34,791 bases of DNA from Gnetum montanum (GCA_015680685.1 MNCI01000657.1:7885-42675), one strand, 5' to 3'. Positions 18,840-29,651 are shown, counted from the first letter of the stretch. Numbers and translations are program-made. Notes: generated by a model from the letters alone, not told the origin.

Positions 18840-19920
18840 AGTTGGAAATCCCTGTTAATTTCAAGGAGGAGCCCCTATAGTTAAAAACTCTACCAGTTGA
18901 CATGGGGTATGCATTTTTAAACAATGGCAAGCTGGTTATAATCAATGCAAATCTTAATCCCAAACAAAAGAAAAGCTATTAAGGGTGGTCAATAAATGGT
19001 CAATAGCCTTTGCTTGGTCATATCCTAAATTAACTAGAATTGATCCAAGGATATGCCAACATTGTATCTACATCAACTTGGCTATAAAGCCAAGAGGGCA
19101 ATCGCAGAAGTGGCTGAACCTTAAATTGAAGCAAATCGTCAAAGAGGGAATCAAACAACTTCTTAAGGTGAGGTTCATCTATCCCATTGTAGATAATGAG
19201 TGGGTGAGCCCACTTATAATTTTTCCAAAGAAATGTGGCAAGTGGTGGGTCTGCATCAACTTTAGGCTATTGAACATGACAACATTTAAAGATCATTTTC
19301 CATTGCCATTTATGAACCAAGTGTTGGACACCATATCTGGGCATTGTTATTATAGCTTCTTGGATGGTTATAATTACTATAACCAAATCCAAATTTCCTT
19401 ATAAGATCAGGCCAAAATAGCATTCATGAGTCCCTAGGGGACTTTTGCATATTGTAAGATGTTGTTCGATCTATGTAATGCCCTTGCAACATTTCAACAC
19501 TTAGTCCTTAGCATTTTTCAATAGTAGATTGATAGCAAGATAGAAATATTTATGGATGACTTCTCTACCTATGGGGCTACATTTGAGTAAGCCTTGGATC
19601 ACCATGAGTAGGTAATGAAAAGATGTGTTGAAACAAACCTGAGGCTCAATTGGAAAAAAAAATGATTTAATAGTCTAGGAGAGCATAGTACTAGGGCACA
19701 AAATTACTCAAGTAGGGATTGAGGTAGACTCAAAAAAGATAAGGATCATCCAAAGAATCACATGCCAACCAAAGATAGTCAAAGACATCCAATCATTCCT
19801 TAGACACATTGGCTACTATTGGTGATTTATAGAGAATTTCTCTAATATTACAAAGTTGTTGGTTGAGCTTACAAAGAAAGATGCTTTGTTCATCTAGACT
19901 AAGGAATGCGAACATGCATT
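18840..19920 (+). pseudogene. pol: Reverse transcriptase of element C pol
   Basis: RT copies the element RNA into DNA. The linker reads IPVNFKEEP, LKTLPVDMGYAFLNNGKL, then SIAFAWSY and ICQHCIYINLAIKP. RT motifs follow: EGIKQLL, WVSPLIIFPKKCGKWWVCI, FKDHFPLPF, SFLDGYNYYNQIQI, GTFAYCKMLFDLCNALATF. The catalytic FMDD is intact at 19549-19560. The long Athila insertion between PKK-G and W-VCI is absent, so it may belong nearer the Tat side. Stops occur, and the frame moves from first to second at a nine-A run (19654-19662). The connection domain (SIVLGHKITQVGIEVD, QSFLRHIGYYW) continues in the second frame. Confidence 0.92.
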
Positions 19921-19979
19921 CTAACTACTAAAAGAAAAACTAGTGGAAACTATAATTCTATGGGTACCAAACTAGTCCA

Positions 19980-20340
19980 AACCATTTCATATAATGAAAA
20001 ATGCATGTAATTATGCCTTGGGAGTCATGCTTATATAGCTGGATGACAAGAAAAGTCCATATTACATCCACTGTGCAAGCCAAAGCATTATGGGTGCACA
20101 ATTAAATTACACCACAATTGAGAAAAAAAATTTGGTAGTGGTGTATGCTCTCAAAAGGTTTAGACACTATGTGCTTAGCTACAAAGTGTTTGTGCACACA
20201 GATCACAGTGCCATCCGCTTTATAATGAATAAGCCAAAGGTAAGCCCTCATATCATACAATGGCTCATAATCTTATAGGAATTCGATCTCACAAGAGTAG
20301 ATTGGAAAGGGACCAAGAATGTGGTCGCTGACCATCTCTC
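19980..20340 (+). pseudogene. RNase H of element C pol
   Basis: RNase H removes the RNA strand during reverse transcription. The sequence HIMKNACNYALGVML, TIEKKNLVVVYALKRFRHY and HTDHSAIRFIMNK, then VADHLSQL, follows the Ty3/gypsy pattern (MCDAS--A-GAVL, EKELLAVV-A--KFR-Y, HTDH-ALKYL, VADALSRL). The first catalytic Asp position reads Asn and the catalytic Glu position reads Lys. The Asp of HTDH is kept. It is in the second frame, continuous with the RT connection upstream and integrase downstream. Confidence 0.85.
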
Positions 20341-21091
20341 TCAATTAAGATGGGATAATAAAGAGGAGGAGAGTCCACTCTCTAATCAATTTTTAGAAAA
20401 ACTTCTCTTTACAAGAGAAATAAATGACCAAGTGCCCATTAAATCAAAATGGTATGATGATATCTTCACGTACCTTCTCACTCAAGAGATGCTAGAAGAT
20501 CTAGACCACAAGAAGAAACAACAATTTCTTCATCAGGTAAAGTACTTCATAGAAATCAACAGACACCTTTATAAGTTGTGCACTGATGGCCTAGTTCATT
20601 GGTGTGTCCCTGATGTGGATCAATTGCATGTTCTCCAGGATGCTCATGAAGGTCCTTACGAAGGCCACTATGTAGGATATTTTTAGCCTACAATCTTCAA
20701 GGATGCCCACCAATTTTTCTAATCTTGTGAATGTTGTCAAAGAGATGGTGGGATGACCACATGAATGAAGGATCCTCAATAGTGGATTCAACCACAAGAG
20801 CCCTTTGACATATGTAGCATACACTTCATGGGTCCCATCACACCCATGTCCAATGGAAAGGCATATATCATCATAGTAATCGACTACTATATCAAATGGG
20901 TAGAAGCAATAGCTATCAGTAACTATACATCTTCTACTATTGCTCAATCTATATAAAAAAATGTTTTAAACAAGTTTGGGATGCCACATGCACTAATTTC
21001 TAACAATGGAACCCATTTTATAGGTGCCACTTTTTGAAAAATCATGCAATGCTTAGAGGTTGAACATAAATTAACAACATCCTATCATCCC

Positions 21092-22000
21092 TAATGAGTC
21101 ATGATTTGCCTAGCCTTCACATCGAAGCCTTGACATTTGATGAATCACTATTTTCTATCTACTCTAACATCATGTATGAGATGTCAGAGCTGCAACATTG
21201 GGATCCTACTGCGACATCGGGGTATATACTTTGGCCTATAAATATAGCACTTGGGATCTTGTTTTGAGTCAATTTCATATAGTTTTTTCTATCAAAGTAG
21301 TGAAGCTCTTGTAGGTTTTTTTCTCTAGAGTTAGAATATTTTCTGAATGCCCATAGTGTGATGTTTGTAATCATATGATACCTTTGTTCGAGTGTGACAT
21401 ACTTGGACATGTTACATGACTAGCAATAAAGATTGAGATTACTCCCATCATTGCAACATCCACTTAGATTATTGTTTCTTTTAATTATTAATTATTTACT
21501 GCTTTCTTTATTTAAACATTTTCATTTATTACTATTTACTGTTCCTATTATTAAGCAGAATGTGTACACCTTAATCACGAGCGTTTTAAGTGTAGATGCT
21601 TGGTAATCCAGTAATGTATTATTTAGAACACCTAGTGACATACTCTTGGCAATCCCAAAAGTAGTCTTGCGAAGTTCAAGATGTATATGGATGATTAAGA
21701 GCAGATGCACATAGCACATAGGCTAGTTTAGATCCTATTTTCCATCGCCCATTAGTTAATTATTTTATCTCTTTATCATCATCATGAGTAGTGTAGAAAT
21801 TAGACAATATCATATGCCTCATTTTGAACTAAATCATACATGACAAAGCTACTACTAGTCCAAGTGGAAAGATAGTGAACTGTGATCAAAACATAATGAT
21901 CTAGATGTCACAACTAGTCTCATCTATGGAATTTGATCAGATCGTGCATGAATGCTTATGATTTGTATGGTTGAATGTAGGGGTACCTCACCACTCATCA
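21092..22000 (+). mobile_element. Solo LTR in the integrase of element C
   Basis: A 909-bp LTR is flanked by identical ATCCC copies (21087-21091 and 22001-22005). It starts TAATGAGTCATGATTTG, where TG has mutated to TA, and ends ACTCATCA after GTAGGGGTACCTC. TATAAATA is at 21237-21244 and AATAAA at 21425-21430. No PBS follows; the integrase frame resumes directly. The LTR resembles element B's LTRs in U3 (GATTTGCCTAGCC, GACATTTGATG modules) and the whole family in R/U5. Confidence 0.94.
21237..21244 (+). promoter_or_regulatory. TATA box of solo LTR 21092-22000
   Basis: TATAAATA lies in the context TTGGCCTATAAATATAGC, about 145 bases from the LTR start. Confidence 0.7.
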
Positions 22001-22632
22001 ATCCCCAAGCCAATGGTCAAGCAAAGGTAACTAATAGGGAGATCACAAAGATTCTAATCAAAACTATCAACAAATATAAGAGAGATTGAAGCATAAAATT
22101 CAATGTTGTCTTTTGGGCCTATCACTCAACATGGAAACTCCTTACTGGCTACTCTCCCTATGAGTTAGTGTACAAGAAACTTCCAATGCTCCAAATTCAA
22201 TTTAAACTCTGTACACTCTCAATAGCCTATGAACTGAATCTTGACCTGAGTCTAGAAAAAAAAGAAAGACTGATGAACCTCAACATGCTAGATGACAACC
22301 GATTAGTGGCCCTATCTTTGAATGAAGTGCATAAGGCATTCAACAAACAATGACATGACCTTAGAATACGAAATGTGAAATTTCAACTAGGAGATAAGGT
22401 TCTCTACTAGAACCCCACACACATACCCTAGAAAATAAAGTTCCAAACATTGTGAAAAGGATCTTATATAATTGATGAAACCTTTCCTTCTGGGGCCATG
22501 ACCATATACAAACTTGAGAGCCTAAACAAAAGGCAATTGGTCAACATCCAACAAGTAAAGCTTTTCCATGAGCCCAAGCAAGCCAGTGCAATAAATACCT
22601 CAATAGATGGACAACCATGCTTGATTTTATAG

Positions 22633-24703
22633 ATCTCCTACTTCCAACTTAGTCATGAGGGAGATGGTCACCCGTGCTAATCATCCATATGGCTCTTCAA
22701 TTTTTCTACTTTCTATTTTCTATGTTTTTGATTTTGCAAATTATTTATTTTACACTTTTTTTATTTTCAAAATTTTTTCTCTTTTTACATTATTTTTTGT
22801 TTTACACTATCATTAATAAGATTGAATCTTTCTTAAATATTTTACACTTTTTTATATATTTTACCTTGTTTGGTTTGAGTGTGATTTTCAAATTTTTGCT
22901 AATAAATGTGCTTTGTGCGAACAGAGCACAGTGGTGTTGTAGATATCACTAATGGTGGTTTATGCTTAATGTTTTATTTGCTAATGTCTAGTTTCATTTT
23001 TTTGAATTTTTGTACTAATGGCTCAGTCATGGTTTCTTTTTCATGGAACAAGTAGTGAGTCCACAACATCCATTCATTGACAAAATCTATGATTTTCGTT
23101 ATTTTGGAAGTTTGAGGTCCCTTTCATTAAATAACTTTTAATAAATTGGTAACCTTGGTAATTTCCAGAATTGGGAAGGATTCAAAGGTTTGTATAGTAT
23201 GTGACTTCAAGGGGACTCAATATTTTTTGTACTCTTCTACTTACTTGGGTGCTTGAGTGTTTTCCTTAACTTCTTACCATTCCATGCCAACCAATAATAG
23301 GAAGTTAAATAAAGTCTTTGCATAATGTGGTTCCCATCCAAAAAGAAAAAAAATAAACAAAAATAAAAACCATGATGGAAATTCAAAGCACACCCCTTAG
23401 ACAAATAAACAAGCTACAAGCACTAGTTATGGGACTAGAAAGACATGTTACCCATGCTTAAAGGTCTTGTCTAACTAAGGCCCTTTCTCACTTCCTGCTT
23501 CTCTTTTCCTTTTTTTTTTCTTTTATGGAATGGTGGTTATTTTGTGAAAGCACTCATGTGTCTTGAGGGGGTGGATTAGTCTTAGAGTGGCAATGTGAAG
23601 TTACTAAAAGAGGTTGGTTTTGGTTTTGACTAAGGATGGATCTTCTCAAGTCATTTTAAACACAAATTCCACAAGGGAATTCTTATGACCTTAATTCAGA
23701 ATTCCATTCCACCTTCTCTATCATCATCTCTGCTAACTGTAACTCACCTCACTACTAAAGTCCATGTTTTTTATTCTGTCTTGATCTAACATATTTGAAT
23801 TCTTAGGTAGAATCTTTTGAGGTTTTGGTCCTTAACTTCCATCGACCATTAATCACCTATGGGGCCCATAGACTCCTTAGGTTGAGGTTATGCAAGGGAA
23901 AATAGGGCATGTGCCTACTATGAGGAGGACCCACTTGCATATCCCTTGGTTGGGTTCATTAAGCACCTTATCCTTAGGAATTACATCAAAATCTTTTGTA
24001 CACCCATCTTCTACATCATACCATGTGCTCCTTTACATATTTTGTTCATAAACACATTCTCTATCAAATTTTTCAATTTTTGAGCTTTCAAAGATCCTCT
24101 TCAATGATTTCATCATACTCTTGGCTTTTCTAGGACTCCATGAATCTCAAATTCATTGAAAAATTCCTTATATTTTTTGAGATATTCAAATTTTAAATTT
24201 TTTCCTATGGGCTTTGTATACAAGGCCCTATTGATGTGGCAAAAAATTTTGATATATATGAGTGACCCCACTTGGAAATTTTTAGATTTTCTCACAAACA
24301 CCAAGGGAGTTTTTAAAACTTTTAGAGCCCAAAACCTTCCCAAGCCCATAACCTAACTATTTATCCAAATCACTCTATTCTTTGACCCTATAGCTACCAA
24401 AGTAAGCTCTTCATCAAGGGGGCCACAAATGTGCCATTTTTGAAAGAAAAATTTTCATCATTTTTATAACTCCCACAATGGTTTAACTAAGAAATAAATT
24501 TTTAAACACCAAATTATAATAGTTAGACCTTTCCAACAAGCTCCAATGACACTTATAATAAATAATTAATAAATAATTCATAAAATAATCTATCTATCAT
24601 GGTCCAACCTTAGCTAAAGCGTAACTAACTAACAAGAGAAGCTATACAAAACTTTAAAGTTACACATTATATCTACTAATCTATGGATGTGTTGTGACCA
24701 CAA
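22633..24703 (+). other. Spacer between pol and ORF3 of element C
   Basis: No convincing gene. About 22690-22900 is T-rich with many TTTTACA/TTTATTTT runs and resembles the T-rich stretch just after gag in element D (33430-33535). Near 23430 the block ACTAGAAAGACATG-TACCCATGCTTAAAGG matches D near 33930 (given here with one gap). GAGGAGGACCCACTTGCAT near 23918 matches GGAGGATCCACTTATGTAAT near 34470 in D. From about 24320 it matches the element A spacer. D therefore runs straight from gag into the sequence that in C follows integrase. Short ORFs on both strands at about 24110-24350 overlap each other and look accidental. Confidence 0.65.
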
Positions 24704-27428
24704 ATGGCACCAAAAGAAAAGCACACATAGGAAGCAGGACCATCTCAACCAAGGGAGAAACAACCTAGAACAAGAAGGGGCTAAGAACATACCCAAGAAA
24801 AACTACTTGTAGCCCATGCCATAGGTGCTCTAAGGGGAGAGGTTGAGGTAGAATCTATCCAATAGATTCTAAAACCAACGGCATCAACAGAACACTTCCA
24901 TCAAGACGATGAACCAGCACCATAAGAAAATCTTGAGGTGACCTTAACAAAAGCTTGTCTAAATCAAATCAAATTGCGGGAGGTCTAGAAAATAGTGCTT
25001 CATGAGTTAAAATTTGGCCCTTTCTTGGAGCAAGCACTAAAATAAGTGCAAGACTAGCTAAATGCCTCTCCCATATAGCCAATCATTACTTCCATTAGGG
25101 AGTGGTACATGGGAGATACATTCCTATTCTGGAATAACATGTAGGCTGAATCAATGGTAAAAATCAAGGACATCTTAATGCTCTACTCAGTGTAAACCAT
25201 TTTTCAAGTGCTTGGGTTGCCAAAAATAAGGGTGAGCCTCACTAAGATCCCAATGTAGGTAGATCCTAGCATCAAGAAAGAATGGGTGTGATGATGGTAT
25301 GGCATTGACTGCAAAGAGTTTGGCACACTCACACCAATAGAGAGGATGCACTATAAGATTGCGGCCTTCCACCTCAATCCCATGGTGAGGCCAAGCAAAA
25401 TCACTACCTTCTCTACCCAAGCATCCATCACTCTAAGTGGAAGATTCCCTATCAACCTTCCATAGCTGATCTATCTAGAGATGGAGAAGTAGTTTAAAGA
25501 AAATGAACATGGAAGGAAGGCACTCCCCTTTCCATGCCTCATCAAGAAACTCTGTTAGAGGGGAGGAATATTCTGTTACACCAATGATGTTGTTAAGCAT
25601 GTTCTAATCACCAACTGGGTAGAAATGATGAAAGATAAGATGCCTGCAATGACTATCCAAGAAGAGGAGCAGCAACCACCACCTCCACCTACCACTCAAA
25701 CAACTATGTCAAACATCACTGCAATAGCCTAATGGTTGCATGAATACCAACAATGGCACTTGAGTGAACAAGAGAAATGAGTACACACAAGTGGTAAAGA
25801 CCCATTTATGTACAGACAAGCAATAAGTCATCTAAATGAGATGGCCCAAACAATTAGCTTAATGGGTGGAGGTGGATCCATTTTCTTAGCCCAAAGAACA
25901 TAGTTGCCCACAAGGGCAAATTTGAGTGCTAGAAAGGTCATAATATTCTCTTGCAAAACAATAGTCACTCCAAAAAAAATTTGGGGTCACTATGACTTTT
26001 TTGGTGTGCTTGGAGGAGGATGAGGGGGCAATAGTAGCACCAAGGACAGGAGACAGTAGCAGAAGTGGTTGCTAACCATATTACCAAAATGCTCAATGCA
26101 CCTGCAGCATCTATACCAAATGTCACTACATTCAAAGAAGTGTAAATGTCCATAATAATCAAAAGTGATAGAATAAATGCAATACAATATGAAAAACTAC
26201 TAGATCGACTAGTGGGAATCGAGCAACTACTCCTGGATGTCTTTGATCTTCTAAACAATATTACTACAACCCAATCAAAGCTACTTGAGGCAAGGGGCAA
26301 GAACATCATCTTGGAGGGACAACTTGAAGTAGCTAAGGAATTGAATGAATGCCTAGCTACTGAAGTTTCCAAATTAAGAGCCTAGATTGCCAACCCCATA
26401 GGCCTCAACCTAGCATTGACAAGAGATGAAGCTATGGAACAACTTCACACTAGACTAAAAGGGGTTGAGGGTGCAATGAAAACTACGGTGTTCTACCGAT
26501 CCTTGGTAGAGGCCACATAGCACAAAATTCAAAAGGCCTTAAATTAAACCTACTAGAAGAATGTACAATTGATTGTAGAGAATCATTGCCTATGGAATGT
26601 TAATAAGTGCAACCAATAATTAACCAATTTCATCCATCAACAGTATGAGCAATTAACTAGAGAAACCACAAAATTGAGGATATTGATAGCAAAAAATAGA
26701 AATCTCTCCATGGAGGAGGTCTATGCACTTCACCTAAAAACTTTGGTCAAGGTAGTCATCTGGAAATTAAAGTATCTCAAATTTCAGAGAGTCAAGGACC
26801 ATTACAGAGAACAAGTTGGTCTACAAAAGGAAGTAAATGAAAATCACATCTAGTTGATGAAGGCAAAAGTGAATAAAACCTCCAACAACTCTAGCAAGGA
26901 AAATCATTGTGGCAATCCATGGTTGATGGGATAGATGCCTACCACAAACTGGAAACTTGCATGAAGGAGTTGCAAATCGAGGAGATGCCAAAATACATGG
27001 AGCTCACCAATCTTTGTTATGCAAATTTGGCCATGTTGACTATCAGATGGCCATAGTCAAAACTTGAGAAATAGATGGCTATCTTGTACTTTTTGTACGA
27101 GGCCAAGTTCAAGCATTACAAAGACACCAAGCAAAAGCTTGCAATGGCAAACACTAAAGTCAAAGTTCTCAAGGCATGATTCACTTACCAATGATCAACT
27201 ATTGAAAACCTGGGCAAGAGGATGAATGAGTACCAAGAGCTACAAAATGTAGTAAGGGTGTTCAATACTGAATTCAAACAGTTTGTTGCTTGGTTTGTTA
27301 ACATGAAAGCAATGTTCCCAGTAATGCCCTATCTGTGGGATGTCCCCATTCCAGCCCACATTGGTGATGTCGTGTGAACTATGAATGATCCCCAAAGTAA
27401 GGAGGAGAAGCTGAAGGCATTACTCTAA
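24704..27428 (+). pseudogene. ORF3 of element C
   Basis: About 908 codons on the sense strand downstream of integrase, with several stops. The start MAPKEKHT is chosen because A and B have ATG at the same place. Segments: REWYMGDTFLFWNN (about 25100), VKIKDILMLYSV then VLGLPKIR, GTLTPIERMHYKIAAFHL (about 25320), LIYLEMEK, then ALPFPCLIKKLC near 25530; a Gln/Pro-rich linker (EEEQQPPPPPTTQTT, about 25660); HEYQQWHLSEQEK (about 25740); a coiled coil at 26146-26385 (LLDRLVGIEQLLLDVFDLL, GQLEVAKELNECLATEV) and further coils to about 27200; then the C-terminal box FVAWFVNMKAMFP, WDVP, SKEEKLKALL. The LPFP-LI--LC segment resembles the putative plant transposon protein domain; this is recall, not a search. 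It ends seven codons or fewer before the polypurine tract, so the glutamine/EPP tail and 3' UTR of A and B are missing. Confidence 0.77.
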
Positions 27429-27434
27429 TAGTTG

Positions 27435-27442
27435 TGGGGGTA
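27435..27442 (+). other. Polypurine tract of element C
   Basis: TGGGGGTA directly precedes the LTR, as at 4465-4472 in element A. It primes plus-strand DNA synthesis. Confidence 0.75.
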
Positions 27443-27454
27443 TGATGAGATTGG

Positions 27455-27543
27455 TTACTCTAACAGTTTATTCTAATTATTAGAGCAATTACTCTACCGG
27501 TTTATTCTAATTATTAGAATGATTACTCTAATTATTAGAATAG
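27455..27543. repeat. 34-bp direct repeats in U3 of element C 3' LTR
   Basis: Units start TTACTCTA at 27455, 27489 and 27523. The first two are 34 bp with five differences or fewer; the third is shortened to 21 bp. Each contains the palindrome CTAATTATTAG. The array ends 13 bases before the TATA box. Confidence 0.9.
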
Positions 27544-27556
27544 TTGCTCCCAAGCC

Positions 27557-27564
27557 TATAAATA
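27557..27564 (+). promoter_or_regulatory. TATA box of element C 3' LTR
   Basis: TATAAATA in the context AAGCCTATAAATACAATG. Confidence 0.72.
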
Positions 27565-28327
27565 CAATGCCCAGGAGCACAATTGAAAGGAAGTCTTTTA
27601 GTAGTCAAACATCGAAACTCTTGTAGTCTGTTTGAAAGTTAGAGTATTTTCCAAGTGCCCGCAACAGGAGGTCTAAGTGTGGATGGATCTTTATTCAAAC
27701 ATTGTGTACTTGAGAACACCTTGTGTATAGCAATAAAGATGAGCTCTTTGATTCATCCTTGCAGCACTTGAGATTTTTTTTCTTACACATTTCTTTTATT
27801 TTATTTTCTTATGCATTTATTTTATTTTATTTTATTCTATGCACTTTACATTTATGTTATTAGCACAGCAATTCATTTTGATCAATTAAGCAAATCGTTA
27901 AATTACACTCAGTATGATCACTTCAAGCATGCGTGTAACACTTGGTCACCCAGTAACGATTAGCATTTGTTAATCCCAGTAGTGTTGCACTAGTTCAGGA
28001 TTTGTACAATAAGTGAGAATAGATGCTGGTGTTAGGATTAGTTAGAACTTAAATAATGAGTAGTTAAGTTAAATTAGTCACTTAGTTACCTCTCTCCTTC
28101 CCTACTAGCGGAGGACATAAAATCATAAAAGCTATAAAAATCATATGCCTCACGCTTACTTAACCATACAATCATGACATACAGGTAAGCTCGGGAAGAC
28201 AATGATTAACCAACTCATCCTTGTTCCACAAGGGTACATAAGCACTCTGTCCTTGGAATTCAACCGAATCATGTGTGAAACGCTCATATTCGTATGGTTG
28301 AGTTTAGGGGTACCTTGCTGCTCATCA

Positions 28328-29218
28328 ACACCCTATACAAGCTCTAAGCCCTACTTTAAAGTGATTTGATGCCATGAATCTACTCAACCTGACAAGGTCC
28401 TAACAAGCTTAGTATGTGGTTTGAGGATTCCATAACCTTTGCAACTTGAGCTCTAGTTCGGAGTGTTGTGGTGCTACATCAACAATCAATCCTGCAAGAA
28501 CCTAAGAAGCTCAAGAACGATGCCTTCCCACAAGAAGCACATCAACCCTACAAGGCAACAAGAAAAGAAATAAAATTATAAGGAAAGAATATAACTAACT
28601 TTACAATGTTCTTGTAGTTGAAGCTCACTTTAATATAATAAGCACAAGCAAATGATAGTTCAATGAAGAGTAGATTACAATTTCAGAGAATAGAGAATTA
28701 GGAGCTTGAATATGAACAGTGCTTGCTTTTTTCTTAAGAGATTTGATGTCATCTTATAGCTTTGTAGTTTTCAAAATCACCTAAGAATTTGTCCAACAAT
28801 CACTTAATGGCTAGTGTAGACATCTCCTTTGAGATTAAGACATCTCTCTGATTTCTCTTTTGACATCGTTGAGGAGACGTCTACTCTACAAGGCCTAAAA
28901 ATGAAATTTCTTGTTTTGATGTTAGGAGCGTTCGAATGCCTCCAAACAAGTCCCCATAGACCTTATAACCACTTAGACTCATCAAAATGAGCCAAAAACA
29001 CTCCAAAATATGCCAAAACATCTAAGAATCTTCATCAACAAAAATAAACATAAATAGACACATTTAGCTTGATTTTTTTGTATTTGTCCATGCTCCCTTG
29101 AGTCCTTGTGATACCGAATTTTCCAAAGTCTTTTTCTTTGTCTTACAAACACTACAACCACACAAACATTCTTTGTTCTCCATTTTCCTTAAGGTTTTAA
29201 CATACCAAAAGGTCAACA
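28328..29218 (-). mobile_element. Truncated 3' LTR of a Sirevirus-like copia element
   Basis: On the minus strand the LTR would start TGTTGACCTTTTGG at 29218, directly after a copia-type polypurine tract. It runs leftwards until cut by element C at 28327, so its far end is missing. It contains no credible ORF. It includes GA/AAG-rich and AT-rich non-coding sequence. The assignment rests on the border motif and on the copia gag upstream. Confidence 0.6.
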
Positions 29219-29232
29219 ATCTCCCCCTTTTT
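29219..29232 (-). other. Copia-type polypurine tract
   Basis: On the minus strand AAAAAGGGGGAGAT precedes TGTTGACC. This is the typical 3' border of Sirevirus-like elements. A related CCAAAAAGGGGAAGAAG motif lies at about 29295-29315. Confidence 0.72.
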
Positions 29233-29651
29233 GGTAATGTCCAAAACTTAATAAAATGGGTTATTATAATTGCTATATTGCAATATACTTAGTACTTCTT
29301 CCCCTTTTTGGACATGAACAAAAAGGGAATGAAGGAGTCACATTTATAAGAAGAAAAATTTGTTACTAAATACATGCCATTTTAGAATAAAAACATATAG
29401 TTATGAAGAGCCATTGCATAACAAGCATATCCATTCTCACATAAAACTCTCCTCCTATATGAAGAGCATCGAAAAGAATCTATCTAAACACCTGAAAAGA
29501 GTTTCATAATATAATTGTGTATAACATGAAAGCATTTTGCAAGAGAATCATATGAAGAGTACACATTTCATTAATTTCATAGGGCTAATGAAGTAAAACT
29601 TGTGTTTATCAAGAGTGGCCCTTCATTTATCCACAACAACAAGAAACATAC
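29233..29651 (-). other. Remnant between gag and 3' LTR of the copia element
   Basis: About 420 bases replace what should be more than 3 kb of copia pol. I see no integrase, RT or RNase H motif. The sequence is AT-rich and resembles untranslated sequence, so the pol region has been deleted. Confidence 0.55.

Larger units (their letters stand above)
20341..22632 (+). pseudogene. Integrase of element C pol, split by a solo LTR
   Basis: Integrase inserts the cDNA. Blocks: zinc-binding H-H (DAHEGPYEGHYVG) and C-C (CECCQRDGG) near 20640-20745; core FMGPITPMSNGKAYIIIVID from about 20825; LISNNGTHF near 20995; TTSYHP, then, beyond the solo LTR, QANGQAKVTNREI; C-terminal YSPYELVYKKLP, then FQLGDKVLY and LVNIQQVKLFHEP. 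The end TAG is at 22630-22632. There is no chromodomain. Removing the 914-bp insertion (LTR plus one target copy) restores one reading frame across TSYHP-QANGQ. All three catalytic acidic positions have changed: His at 20822, Asn at 21002 and Lys at 22024. Several stops are also present. Confidence 0.9.
27443..28327 (+). mobile_element. 3' LTR of element C
   Basis: An 885-bp LTR starts TGATGAGATTGG and ends CTCATCA. It has TATAAATA (27557-27564) and AATAAA (27732-27737). R/U5 matches the family: GGTAATCCCAGTAG-like block (here TGTTAATCCCAGTAG), CATATGGTTG-like block (here CGTATGGTTG) and AGGGGTACC near the end. U3 is unlike the 5' LTR at 6338 and is built of 34-bp repeats. Five bases outside each end of C (CCCAT on the left, ACACC on the right) do not match, so the two ends come from different insertions. 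Confidence 0.88.

Noticed and set aside
20591-20947. Minus-strand ORF of 118 codons
   Set aside because: It is antisense to the integrase, whose zinc-binding and core motifs read on the plus strand.
22674-22952. Hydrophobic Phe/Leu-rich ORF that looks like a membrane protein
   Set aside because: It arises from T-rich low-complexity spacer. A similar T-rich tract after gag in element D has no matching ORF.
24113-24356. ORFs on both strands near 24.1-24.4 kb
   Set aside because: They overlap on opposite strands, lack motifs, and lie in the spacer between pol and ORF3.
25965-26372. Minus-strand Ser-rich ORF of 135 codons
   Set aside because: It is antisense to the coiled-coil part of ORF3, which is conserved on the plus strand between elements A and C.
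27455-27543. Repeat array considered as CRISPR-like or as a replication origin iteron set
   Set aside because: Only 2.6 units with no unique spacers, inside an LTR U3 and just before a TATA box in plant DNA.
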